Shown: positions 1-6,074 of the stretch, piece by piece | How the letters are laid out: every line of letters begins with the position of its first letter | How positions within the stretch are numbered: position 1 is the first letter of the stretch | Assembly: GCA_937921525.1 (NCBI GenBank) | Contig: CAKZUM010000279.1 | Location: 1 to 6,313 of the forward strand | Direction: 5' to 3' | DNA from: an uncultured Saprospiraceae bacterium | Lineage (GTDB): Bacteria; Bacteroidota; Bacteroidia; Chitinophagales; Saprospiraceae | Length of the DNA stretch: 6,313 nucleotides | Translations under genes and position numbers: made by a program | The notes under the pieces: model-generated | What the model was told of the DNA's origin: nothing | Database searches by the model: none | The model's input: only the letters and a program-made list of their open reading frames with translations

Positions 1-10
1 ATTTATTTGC

Positions 11-33
11 AAGTCATTGATCGTCAATGACTT
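11..33. repeat. Perfect 10-bp-arm hairpin, possibly a plus-strand terminator
   Basis: Arms at 11-20 (aagtcattga) and 24-33 (tcaatgactt) are perfectly complementary around the loop tcg. On the plus strand the stem is followed, after four bases, by a run of five T at 38-42, so it could end a transcript entering from the left. The stem is AT-rich and the T run is also the start of the next hairpin, so this reading is weak. It may equally be one more small palindromic repeat. Confidence 0.4.
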
Positions 34-37
34 CGCC

Positions 38-77
38 TTTTTAAATTCCCGTAGCTAAGGCTACGAAAATTTAAAAA
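38..77. repeat. 40-base hairpin with two-part stem
   Basis: The outer arms tttttaaatt (38-47) and aatttaaaaa (68-77) pair over 10 bases. Two unpaired positions follow on each side (48-49 and 66-67). The inner arms cgtagc (50-55) and gctacg (60-65) then pair around the loop taag. The GC-rich core inside AT-rich outer arms, with no coding frame nearby, fits a small dispersed palindrome. It could also act as a transcription stop in either direction, since its arms carry A and T runs. Bases 78-146 hold nothing I recognise. Confidence 0.5.
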
Positions 78-146
78 GACTGTGTCCTGACAATCAAGCA
101 CTTACAACTAATTTCAGTCTACATTCTTAAACAACTTCATAAATAC

Positions 147-183
147 AAAAAAGGCGATTGGGTTTAACCAATCGCCTTTTTTT
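147..183 (-). terminator. Bidirectional intrinsic terminator after the sigma/barrel operon
   Basis: The stem ggcgattgg (153-161) / ccaatcgcc (168-176) has nine perfect GC-containing pairs and the six-base loop gtttaa. It is flanked by A6 at 147-152 and T7 at 177-183, so RNA from either strand ends the stem with a U run. It lies about 110 bases beyond the stop codon of the barrel gene and is the natural end of that minus-strand operon. It can also stop plus-strand transcription from the left. This is the only textbook intrinsic terminator in the window. Confidence 0.88.
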
Positions 184-217
184 AAACAATTTCTATATGC
201 GTTAAATCTTCAATTTA

Positions 218-298
218 TAGACTTGTTCACAAATAACAAGTTGGTATATGAAAAAATCTAATTTTCATATAATCAATTCTTATTTATGAACAAGTCTA
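218..298. repeat. 81-base imperfect palindrome overlapping a stop codon
   Basis: The outer arms tagacttgttca (218-229) and tgaacaagtcta (287-298) pair perfectly over 12 bases. After one mismatch (230/286) a further six pairs follow (231-236 with 280-285). The inner arms tatatgaaaa (245-254) and ttttcatata (262-271) pair perfectly over 10 bases around a seven-base loop. Read on the minus strand, the first three bases of the element are the TAG stop codon of the barrel gene. There is no U tract after the stem on either strand, so it is not an ordinary terminator. It looks like a small mobile palindrome that landed at, or forms, the 3' end of the gene. Confidence 0.75.
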
Positions 299-1843
299 AT
301 GAAAAGAAGCTTTTATACCAAAAGAAACAGATAAAGAATTGATCCTGTCTTTTGTTGGGCCTATTCGAGATTGAGAAATGTAGTAATGGAAATCAGGCTG
401 CATAAAGACACTCCATTTTGGAGACATATAATATTCTGCACCTGCCCCTAAATTAACCGTAAAGAATCTATTTTCTTTGAAAGAGTCCCCTCCTAAAATG
501 CCTTTGTTAAATCTGATTTTACTCAATCTAGAGCTACCTGCTATTTCATTAAATTGCTTGGTCGTAGGTTGACGAGTATCTGTAATATCATACTGCGCTC
601 TTAAAATTACATTCATAGCAATTCCATTTTGCGCATATAAATGCCATTTTCCTTTACCCAATACAGCGTAGTTATATCTTAAATTTAAAGGTATTCGTAG
701 GGTCTGTAAGTCGATTCCTGTGAATTGTTTTAAATTAATTCCTCCACCATAGCTACTGTAGGCATCATCAATATTAGGCGCATAGGTTTTAGCAGAATAA
801 GTCAATCCAGTTTCTACCTCATAGCGGTTATACTTAAAACCTAAACTAAATCCACTACCATATCCTACTCCTTTCTGAGTGAGTACACTAGTCGATAAAA
901 ATTGATCTGCAGAACGTACCGCACTTGTTCCGCCAATATGAGAAACCATACCGAATCTAAATCGAGAATACAGCTTGTAGCGTGTACAATTTTCACAATC
1001 TAAAGGTAAAATGTTGGCTGTTGCTAAACTAGCCGGTTCCAACGAAGGAAGCGGTTGTAAAAAGATAGAATTAGCTAAACCTGCTAAACCTAAGTGACGA
1101 GTCATTTCTGGTACGGTGATCGTCAAACCTGTTTTACCATCTATACCGAAAGTGAGTTCCTTTCTATCATAATCGACAGCAACGCCACTAATATCTACTG
1201 TTGCTAAAGCTGGAGAATAGTATAATTGATTATCTACAATTCTATCAATATTATTATCTTCTGTATTCTTTACAGCTTGTCCAATTGTTGCGACAGGTTG
1301 ATCTTTTTCAATTGTTATGGTCGTGTTTGCCTGTGGTGCTACAATAGGAATAACATTATTTACAGGATTTTCTTTTATGATCTCTTTTGCAGGAAAGGAG
1401 GTAATTTGTGGAAAATTTGGAAAAAACTGATAAAAGTTAAGGAATAATAAAGCGATCAATAGGACTTCGGCAGATTTATTTTTAATTAAACTTTCTTTTA
1501 CTGCTTTTTCTTGTCTTAGTCGTGCAGCTAGTATTTCCCAATGGCTTGGCTGAAAAGTAGGATTAATAAAATTAATTTTTGTCTTTACTTCTGTATCGAA
1601 ATTCTTACCTTCTGTATCTACTTGGTCCAATGCAGCAGCCATACGCTGCCAATTAGGTAATGCAGCATCAGCCTCTATATTTTCTAATTTTCCACTAATT
1701 AAAGAATCAAAAGCGGTAGTATCTTCTATTGCAGAAATACTATCCAACCGTTGTTCCATTTGATCCCAATGACTGGTATCAAAAGGAATATCTAGATTTT
1801 CTAATGATTGTTTAATATGTTTATCAAACTGGTTTTGTTCCAT
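296..1843 (-). CDS. Membrane-anchored outer-membrane beta-barrel protein with N-terminal motif repeats; putative anti-sigma/sensor fusion
   Basis: This 515-residue protein is encoded 84 bases downstream of an ECF sigma gene. Seen: residues 6-34, 45-73 and 82-110 are three copies of a 29-residue motif starting F-D and carrying W exactly 20 residues after the F (F6/W26, F45/W65, F82/W102), followed by a hydrophobic residue and a final L. A basic stretch (111-123) then precedes a hydrophobic segment near 125-142 (VLLIALLFLNFYQFF), a likely inner-membrane helix. Residues 145-288 form a polar, proline-containing linker ending in a CxxC pair (C283, C286). From about 289 to the end, amphipathic strands near 289-301, 328-338, 340-351, 378-391, 399-412, 458-470, 475-487 and 503-514 suggest an eight-stranded barrel of the PorT/OmpA-like type. 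Known: Bacteroidota often place such barrel proteins beside ECF sigma genes. Inferred: the N-terminal part contacts the sigma factor and the barrel sits in the outer membrane. There is no classical N-terminal signal peptide. The start has only a weak purine stretch (aagaagaac). The function is unproven. Confidence 0.85.
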   Translation of the reverse strand: MEQNQFDKHIKQSLENLDIPFDTSHWDQMEQRLDSISAIEDTTAFDSLISGKLENIEADAALPNWQRMAAALDQVDTEGKNFDTEVKTKINFINPTFQPSHWEILAARLRQEKAVKESLIKNKSAEVLLIALLFLNFYQFFPNFPQITSFPAKEIIKENPVNNVIPIVAPQANTTITIEKDQPVATIGQAVKNTEDNNIDRIVDNQLYYSPALATVDISGVAVDYDRKELTFGIDGKTGLTITVPEMTRHLGLAGLANSIFLQPLPSLEPASLATANILPLDCENCTRYKLYSRFRFGMVSHIGGTSAVRSADQFLSTSVLTQKGVGYGSGFSLGFKYNRYEVETGLTYSAKTYAPNIDDAYSSYGGGINLKQFTGIDLQTLRIPLNLRYNYAVLGKGKWHLYAQNGIAMNVILRAQYDITDTRQPTTKQFNEIAGSSRLSKIRFNKGILGGDSFKENRFFTVNLGAGAEYYMSPKWSVFMQPDFHYYISQSRIGPTKDRINSLSVSFGIKASFH

Positions 1844-1927
1844 GTTCTTCTTATATTCTTTCCACTACTTTAGTAACGACTAAAAGATAACCTTTGTCTT
1901 CAAAGAAATGAGATGTCTACTCTCTGA

Positions 1928-2485
1928 TTATTTGTACTTAAAATTGATTAATATATTTTGCAATTTCGATCGGGCTTTAACTAAATTAGATCGAGAAGTA
2001 CTTTCTGTAATACCGAGATTTTCTGCAATTTCTTTATGCTGATACCCTTCTATTACATACAAATTGAATACCGTTCTGTATGCTGGACTTAATTTTTGAA
2101 TGGCAGCTAGTATTTCTTTTTCTGTACACTTGCTAATTGCATCTGCATCTACAGACCGAATATCCTGTGCTTCTTCCAAGTCTTCCGTCCTTCGTCGTGC
2201 ATTTTTTCTATAAAAATCAATAGCTGTATTAACCATGATTCGGTGTATCCATGCACTTAAAGAGGTACCAATCTTATATTTATTTATGTATTTAAAAACT
2301 TTAATAAAACCTTCATGCAGTATATCTAGGGCATCGTTTTGGCTGTTAGAGTAGCGCAAACATACGCCCATCATTTTACTATAATGCATTTCATAAAGTT
2401 GCTTCTGCGCCCAACGTTCATTGCGCACACAAGCTTTTATAAAGTCTTGTTCATCAGCGTATTCATATGACAAGGTAATGTCCAT
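1928..2485 (-). CDS. ECF-type RNA polymerase sigma factor (sigma-70 family)
   Basis: At 185 residues this has the usual length of an ECF sigma factor, which has only regions 2 and 4. Region 2 spans about 29-100: the core-binding part includes DALDILHEGFIKVF (51-64) and the -10 recognition part includes LSAWIHRIMVNTAIDFYRK (76-94). Region 4 spans about 124-178, with the helix-turn-helix HKEIAENLGITESTSRSNL (140-158) that reads the -35 element, preceded by the typical LSPAYRTVF (132-140 area). The acidic and basic linker between them (95-120) has no extra domain. It should direct RNA polymerase to a small regulon, probably including its own operon. It precedes the barrel gene and most likely shares its mRNA. 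That partner is the best candidate to control it, because no separate FecR-like or zinc-finger anti-sigma gene is present. The start has no clear Shine-Dalgarno site, which is normal in this phylum. Family is certain; the ECF subgroup and its stimulus are unknown. Confidence 0.95.
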   Translation of the reverse strand: MDITLSYEYADEQDFIKACVRNERWAQKQLYEMHYSKMMGVCLRYSNSQNDALDILHEGFIKVFKYINKYKIGTSLSAWIHRIMVNTAIDFYRKNARRRTEDLEEAQDIRSVDADAISKCTEKEILAAIQKLSPAYRTVFNLYVIEGYQHKEIAENLGITESTSRSNLVKARSKLQNILINFKYK

Positions 2486-2624
2486 AATGAATAGATTTTG
2501 ATTCAGAATGTTGGAGTATGTTAAAATTTAATCATACGCTTAATTCTGAGGTAGAGGAATATACCAAAAGTGTGTTAACTAGAGAGGAAATAGATACTAT
2601 TTACTCCTACATAGCGTTGTTTCG

Positions 2625-2659
2625 TGCTAGATAAAGTTAACCGTTTTTTTTGAATCTAG
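2625..2659. repeat. Short inverted repeat around a T8 run
   Basis: The arms gctagat and atctagc (7 bp) lie on either side of a loop of about twenty bases that contains T8 (2644-2651). The T run is inside the loop, not after the stem, so this is not an intrinsic terminator. It is a minor structure in the gap upstream of the sigma gene. Confidence 0.3.
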
Positions 2660-2705
2660 CAAAAAAGGTATTCCTAAAGACCGTAAAACGTCTTATTAAG
2701 ACCAT

Positions 2706-2847
2706 TAGGGCGAACGAAAAGTCGTTTTTATAGTGGAAGAAAGTTACAAACTTTCAAAATATTAGGTTGAAGTTACAAACTTCAACCATCGACCCAAACA
2801 TTTTCCAATGAACTACATATTACGATTTTGACTTTTCGTTTGCCCTA
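2706..2847. mobile_element. MITE-like element with 18-bp terminal inverted repeats
   Basis: The left end tagggcgaacgaaaagtc (2706-2723) and the right end gacttttcgtttgcccta (2830-2847) are inverted repeats matching at 17 of 18 positions; the one difference is a G-T wobble. The 142-base interior carries two small palindromes and no reading frame. The nine bases taagaccat occur directly before the left end (2697-2705) and one base after the right end (2849-2857), as a target-site duplication would. The match continues into tag and, after three mismatches, gaacgaa, so an older tandem repeat is an alternative. No transposase is nearby, so any movement would depend on an enzyme encoded elsewhere. 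Confidence 0.5.
2739..2787. repeat. Two tandem hairpins sharing the core AAGTTACAAACTT
   Basis: The first hairpin is 2739-2755, with arms gaaagtt and aactttc around the loop aca. The second is 2765-2787, with arms ggttgaagtt and aacttcaacc around the same loop aca. Both stems are perfect (7 and 10 pairs). They share the loop and innermost pairs but differ further out, with base pairing kept in both. That suggests copies of one palindrome family maintained as structure. They sit inside the MITE-like element. Confidence 0.65.
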
Positions 2848-2975
2848 CTAAGACCATTAGAAGGAACGAATTAGGTAGGGGATATGCTGCTTTATTGTAT
2901 TGAAAAAGATAGCATATCATAAGCTTTGTTTTAAATAATGTGAGTGTAAAACAATTTAGGGGCATTTTCTTGAAA

Positions 2976-3046
2976 TTGATCGGATCACTTGCAGTGGTCC
3001 GATCAAGCTGCACATTTCATCGGACCACTGGAAGTGATCCGATGAA
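2976..3046. repeat. REPIN-like inverted doublet of two hairpins downstream of murB
   Basis: Hairpin one has arms at 2976-2989 and 2993-3006 with loop tgc: 14 pairs, one of them T-G (2985/2997). Hairpin two has arms at 3016-3029 and 3033-3046 with loop gga: 14 positions with one C-A mismatch (3025/3037). The second unit is the reverse complement of the first: over the 23-base cores 2980-3002 and 3020-3042 they differ at one base, in the loop. The outermost core arms (2980-2989 and 3033-3042) therefore pair perfectly with each other, as do the inner ones (2993-3002 and 3020-3029). It begins 31 bases past the murB stop. No U tract follows, so it is not a standard terminator, although it could protect the murB mRNA end. 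Confidence 0.8.
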
Positions 3047-3076
3047 TAAATTTGCCGCCCCAATTTTGTTATATAC

Positions 3077-4087
3077 TCAAATAATATTCACCTCAGGAGT
3101 TAGGATTATACCAAACCGTTTTTTTACAGAATCAATTATTTTATAAGCCAATGCCTCTATTTCTTGCCCTGTTGCAGCCCCGTAGTTTACCAAAACAAGT
3201 GCCTGTTTAGCATGTGCCCCTGTGTTTCCTACTCGTTTTCCTTTCCATCCGCATTGTTCAATTAGCCATCCTGCTGGTATTTTGACTTGATTGTTGGGTA
3301 AGTCATAAAAGACAATAGTAGGAAATCGCTTTTGGAGTTTTTCAAATTGTTGTCTAGTGATTTCTGGATTTTTAAAAAAGCTACCAGAGTTACCTAATTC
3401 TGCTGGATCTGGCAGTTTAGTGGAGCGAATATAAATAACGGCATCGCTAATTGCCTTGATTGTTGGACGCTTTACTTTTCTTTCTTCTAGAATTTTTTTG
3501 ATAGCCCCATAGTCCATATTCAATTGATGATTTCGGTGCGTCAATTGGAAATAAACAGTTGTGATAAAATACTGTCCTTTCAGTTTTTTCTTAAATACAC
3601 TTTCTCTGTAGCCGAAATTACAATCTGCTTTTGTGAACGTTTGCTTCTTGCCTGTAGCTATTTCGGTAGCATCTAGTTTTGTAAAAACATCTTTTAACTC
3701 TACCCCATAGGCGCCAATATTTTGGATAGGCGATGCACCAACTGTTCCCGGTATTAAAGATAAATTCTCTATGCCTCCATATCCTTTTTTGATACACCAT
3801 AAAACAAAGCGATGCCAATTCTCTCCGCCCCCCACTTTTAGAGTAACGGTTTCTTTATTTTTTCGCAAGACTTTAATCCCGCTGATTTCATTTTTTAAAA
3901 CCAAGCCATCTACATCTTTTGTTAATAGCATATTACTACCACCCCCTAATATGAAAATTGGTTGATAAGAAAGTTTCAATGTTGCTTTTAATTGTGCCTC
4001 AGAATGGATGTGGACAAGGTTGGCAGCTTTAGCAGATAGGCCGAACGTATTGTAGGATTGTAAGGAGAGATTTTTTTTTATTACCAT
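3077..4087 (-). CDS. murB: UDP-N-acetylmuramate dehydrogenase (UDP-N-acetylenolpyruvoylglucosamine reductase)
   Basis: This cytoplasmic FAD enzyme uses NADPH to reduce UDP-N-acetylglucosamine enolpyruvate to UDP-N-acetylmuramate, the second committed step of peptidoglycan synthesis. Seen: the FAD-binding segment ILGGGSNMLL (46-55) and the second FAD motif IPGTVGASPIQNIGAYG (112-128) are intact. The YRES motif (Y160, R161) includes the substrate/catalytic arginine. GNSGSFFKNP (232-241) holds the proton-donor serine S236, and LTPEV near the end holds the glutamate E332. The length of 336 residues and the extra segment around the YRES loop match type I, E. coli-like MurB. No residue expected to be essential is missing. 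It starts at the ATG giving the normal N-terminus with NTFGL (13-17). The start codon is followed within ten bases by nine consecutive A. It lies 120 bases after the exporter stop, separated by a hairpin, so co-transcription is possible but not certain. Confidence 0.97.
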   Translation of the reverse strand: MVIKKNLSLQSYNTFGLSAKAANLVHIHSEAQLKATLKLSYQPIFILGGGSNMLLTKDVDGLVLKNEISGIKVLRKNKETVTLKVGGGENWHRFVLWCIKKGYGGIENLSLIPGTVGASPIQNIGAYGVELKDVFTKLDATEIATGKKQTFTKADCNFGYRESVFKKKLKGQYFITTVYFQLTHRNHQLNMDYGAIKKILEERKVKRPTIKAISDAVIYIRSTKLPDPAELGNSGSFFKNPEITRQQFEKLQKRFPTIVFYDLPNNQVKIPAGWLIEQCGWKGKRVGNTGAHAKQALVLVNYGAATGQEIEALAYKIIDSVKKRFGIILTPEVNII

Positions 4088-4130
4088 CTGGGTAAATTCA
4101 AGAGATCGGAAATTAAAAACTAACTAGATT

Positions 4131-4201
4131 TTTTCACCACATAGGTACATAGAACACATAGCATAGAAAACTATGTGCCCTATGTACCTATGTGGTGAAA
4201 A
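4131..4201. repeat. 71-base hairpin, complete copy of a dispersed ACATAG-rich palindrome
   Basis: The arms 4131-4152 and 4180-4201 pair perfectly over 22 bases. Two unpaired positions on each side (4153-4154 and 4178-4179) and seven more pairs (4155-4161 / 4171-4177) lead to a nine-base loop. The left arm carries the repeated word acatag. The same sequence starts again at 6259. The element begins six bases past the exporter's stop codon and fills most of the gap before murB. The outer arms start with T and end with A on both strands, the opposite of a terminator. It is therefore better read as a REP- or MITE-like repeat that may affect mRNA stability between the two genes. Confidence 0.85.
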
Positions 4202-4207
4202 TATATA

Positions 4208-6013
4208 CTAAGCCATTTCAAATTGCAACTTAGCCAAACTACTATACAGCCCATTATCTTGTAAAGAGAGTTCATCATGTGTTCCCTTCTCCACAATTTT
4301 GCCACCATCTAATACATAGATACAATCTACTTCCCGAATCGTTGCTAATCTATGCGCAATGATGATAGACGTTCTTCCTTCTAATAAGGTATTGAGTGCG
4401 TCTTGAACTACTTTTTCTGACTCCGCATCCAAAGAAGAGGTTGCCTCATCCAATAACAAGATAGCTGGATTTTTTAAAATAGCTCTAGCGATAGCTAGTC
4501 GTTGGCGCTGACCACCCGATAATTTGACGCCTCTTTCTCCGATCAAGGTATCTAAACCTTCTGGGAAATTTTGAATGTATTCCCAACAATTGGCTTGTTT
4601 CGCCGCAGTAATTACTTCTTCGTCTGTAGCATCTTCTTTTCCGTATAAGATATTTTCTTTGATGCTTCCACCAAAAAGAATTACTTCTTGAGGCACTAAT
4701 GCCATATTGTTTCTTAGATCTCTTAAGTCTATATCATAGATACTTTTTCCGTCTACTTTTATAGTTCCTTTTTCTATTCCATAAAACTGTAATAGTAACT
4801 GGATGATCGTAGATTTACCCGCCCCACTTGGACCAACTAGTGCCACTTTTTGACCTGCTTTTATATCTAAGTCGATTCCTTTTAAAACAGGTAAATCTTG
4901 ACGAGTAGGATAGCGGAAATGAACGCCTTCAAAACTAATGTTCCCTTTCACATCCATCGGATTTAAATGTGGTTTTTTAACCAAATCTACCTCCCCTTCT
5001 GTATGTAAAATTTCTCGAACTCTTTCTGTCGCACCAATGGCTCCAATAATTTCTGGATAGAAATTTCCTAAACTAGCGATAGACGCACCGATGATAAAAG
5101 TATAGGTAACGAAGGAAACCAACTTACCTGCCGAGATCGTTCCATTTTGAACCATCATGGCGCCTTGAAAAATAATAAAGAACAAGGCACCAAATAATAT
5201 AGTCACGATAAACACAGAAAAGGCTGCTCTACCTCGCGCATATTTCAAAGCAATTTTTACGACACTATCTATAGATTTTCCGTATCGTTTTGTTTCAAAC
5301 ATTTCATTAGCAAATGCTTTGACCACTTGAATAGCTTGTAAAGATTCCCCCAAAATGGAATTAGATTCTGCGAGTTGTTTTTGTCGTTGCTTAGATAACT
5401 TGCGAATGTACCGACCAAAGAAAATAGCACAGACCATAACAACTGGTACGGTCAGCAACATGATTAAAGATAGGCGGGGTGTAGTAATTGCTAAAAATAA
5501 AATGCCTACGAAAAGGATAATAATCTGTCTTAGAAATTCTGCTAAGGTGATGGAAAAGGTGCTATATAATTTTTCGACATCAGAAGTCAATCTACTGATT
5601 AAGTCTCCCATTTTATTCTCTTCAAAAAAAGTAATGGGCAAGGAAATCATTTTTTGGTATAAGGCAGATCGAATATCTGCTATTCCTTTTTCACTCACAT
5701 TGGCAAATAAGATCACTCTAGTATAAGAGACAAATCCTTGTGCAAATAATACCCCTACCAATACGAATCCAATCTGTTTTAAAGAAACATCATATTCCGA
5801 TTTGCCTTGAGCGGTATCCACCATTAGACCTATCAAATAGGGAAATAGCATAAAGACCATACTAGAAAGGAAAAGCAGAAACATTCCAATAATAAAAGAC
5901 CACTTATAGGGCCGAATAAATTCGAATATTTGTAAAGCCTCTCTAAAATTCTCCCTGTTCACCTTCACCTTTGGAGCCTCGTCTAAATCGTTATTATTGT
6001 GTCTTCTTGCCAT
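4208..6013 (-). CDS. ABC exporter half-transporter, MsbA-like (membrane domain fused to ATPase)
   Basis: This inner-membrane ATP-driven exporter subunit of 601 residues is expected to work as a homodimer. Seen: a transmembrane domain covers about 35-320, with hydrophobic segments near 38-60, 79-100, 158-176, 181-200, 264-286 and 298-316, the six of a type IV exporter fold. The ATPase domain covers 355-601: A-loop tyrosine Y368, Walker A GPSGAGKS (394-401), Q-loop Q442, the exporter-specific X-loop TLIGERG (489-495), signature LSGGQ (498-502), Walker B ILLLDE (518-523) with catalytic E523, D-loop SSLD (526-529) and switch histidine H554. All are consensus, so it should be active. Known: this architecture serves lipid A or lipid flipping (MsbA) and multidrug export. 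The substrate cannot be read from sequence, and no peptidase or second half-transporter is present. The start is supported by aaggaag about 10 bases upstream on the coding strand. It is bracketed by two copies of the same palindromic repeat. Confidence 0.95.
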   Translation of the reverse strand: MARRHNNNDLDEAPKVKVNRENFREALQIFEFIRPYKWSFIIGMFLLFLSSMVFMLFPYLIGLMVDTAQGKSEYDVSLKQIGFVLVGVLFAQGFVSYTRVILFANVSEKGIADIRSALYQKMISLPITFFEENKMGDLISRLTSDVEKLYSTFSITLAEFLRQIIILFVGILFLAITTPRLSLIMLLTVPVVMVCAIFFGRYIRKLSKQRQKQLAESNSILGESLQAIQVVKAFANEMFETKRYGKSIDSVVKIALKYARGRAAFSVFIVTILFGALFFIIFQGAMMVQNGTISAGKLVSFVTYTFIIGASIASLGNFYPEIIGAIGATERVREILHTEGEVDLVKKPHLNPMDVKGNISFEGVHFRYPTRQDLPVLKGIDLDIKAGQKVALVGPSGAGKSTIIQLLLQFYGIEKGTIKVDGKSIYDIDLRDLRNNMALVPQEVILFGGSIKENILYGKEDATDEEVITAAKQANCWEYIQNFPEGLDTLIGERGVKLSGGQRQRLAIARAILKNPAILLLDEATSSLDAESEKVVQDALNTLLEGRTSIIIAHRLATIREVDCIYVLDGGKIVEKGTHDELSLQDNGLYSSLAKLQFEMA

Positions 6014-6074
6014 TTGTCTTTACTTCCTTGAAATTCTTTTAACAGTACTTTTAACTAAATCCTCAAATCACCTA

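Larger units (their letters stand above)
2486..3076. other. 591-base gap with no convincing gene, rich in palindromes
   Basis: This gap lies between murB and the sigma gene. It should hold the sigma operon's promoter and the 3' end of the murB transcript. It contains the 7-bp inverted repeat near 2625-2659, the MITE-like element at 2706-2847 with its two inner hairpins, an 8-bp inverted repeat (gatatgct 2881-2888 / agcatatc 2911-2918), and the REPIN-like doublet at 2976-3046. I found no clear match to the Bacteroidota promoter pattern TAnnTTTG before the sigma gene; a near match ending in T instead of G lies at 2523-2530. A 38-codon plus-strand frame at 2518-2634 is too weak to call. Confidence 0.7.

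Noticed and set aside
1226..1447. Plus-strand open frame of 73 codons
   Set aside because: It is antisense to the linker and helix region of the barrel gene, and its peptide is dominated by I, Y, N and C with no domain-like pattern. It is a by-product of AT-rich coding on the other strand.
2813..3013. Minus-strand open frame of 66 codons between murB and the sigma gene
   Set aside because: Its codons run through one end of the MITE-like element and one REPIN-like hairpin, so the frame is an accident of repeat sequence. There is no recognisable protein.
2486..3076. tRNA, small RNA or riboswitch in the large intergenic gap
   Set aside because: No cloverleaf or known aptamer core could be traced, and the structured parts are explained by simple palindromes.
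2940..3146. Plus-strand open frame of 68 codons
   Set aside because: It reads through both hairpins of the doublet and then antisense into the 3' end of murB. There is no protein-like content.
3618..3965. Two open frames inside murB, one on each strand
   Set aside because: The murB frame carries all family motifs across this interval, so both frames are shadows of it.
4131..4201. Hairpin read as the intrinsic terminator of the exporter gene
   Set aside because: The stem is long, but its 5' side starts with T and its 3' side ends with A on both strands, and no U tract follows. The second copy before the exporter also argues for a repeat family.
5355..5726. Plus-strand open frame of 123 codons
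   Set aside because: It is entirely antisense to the membrane domain of the ABC exporter, which is intact and well conserved here. There is no recognisable domain.
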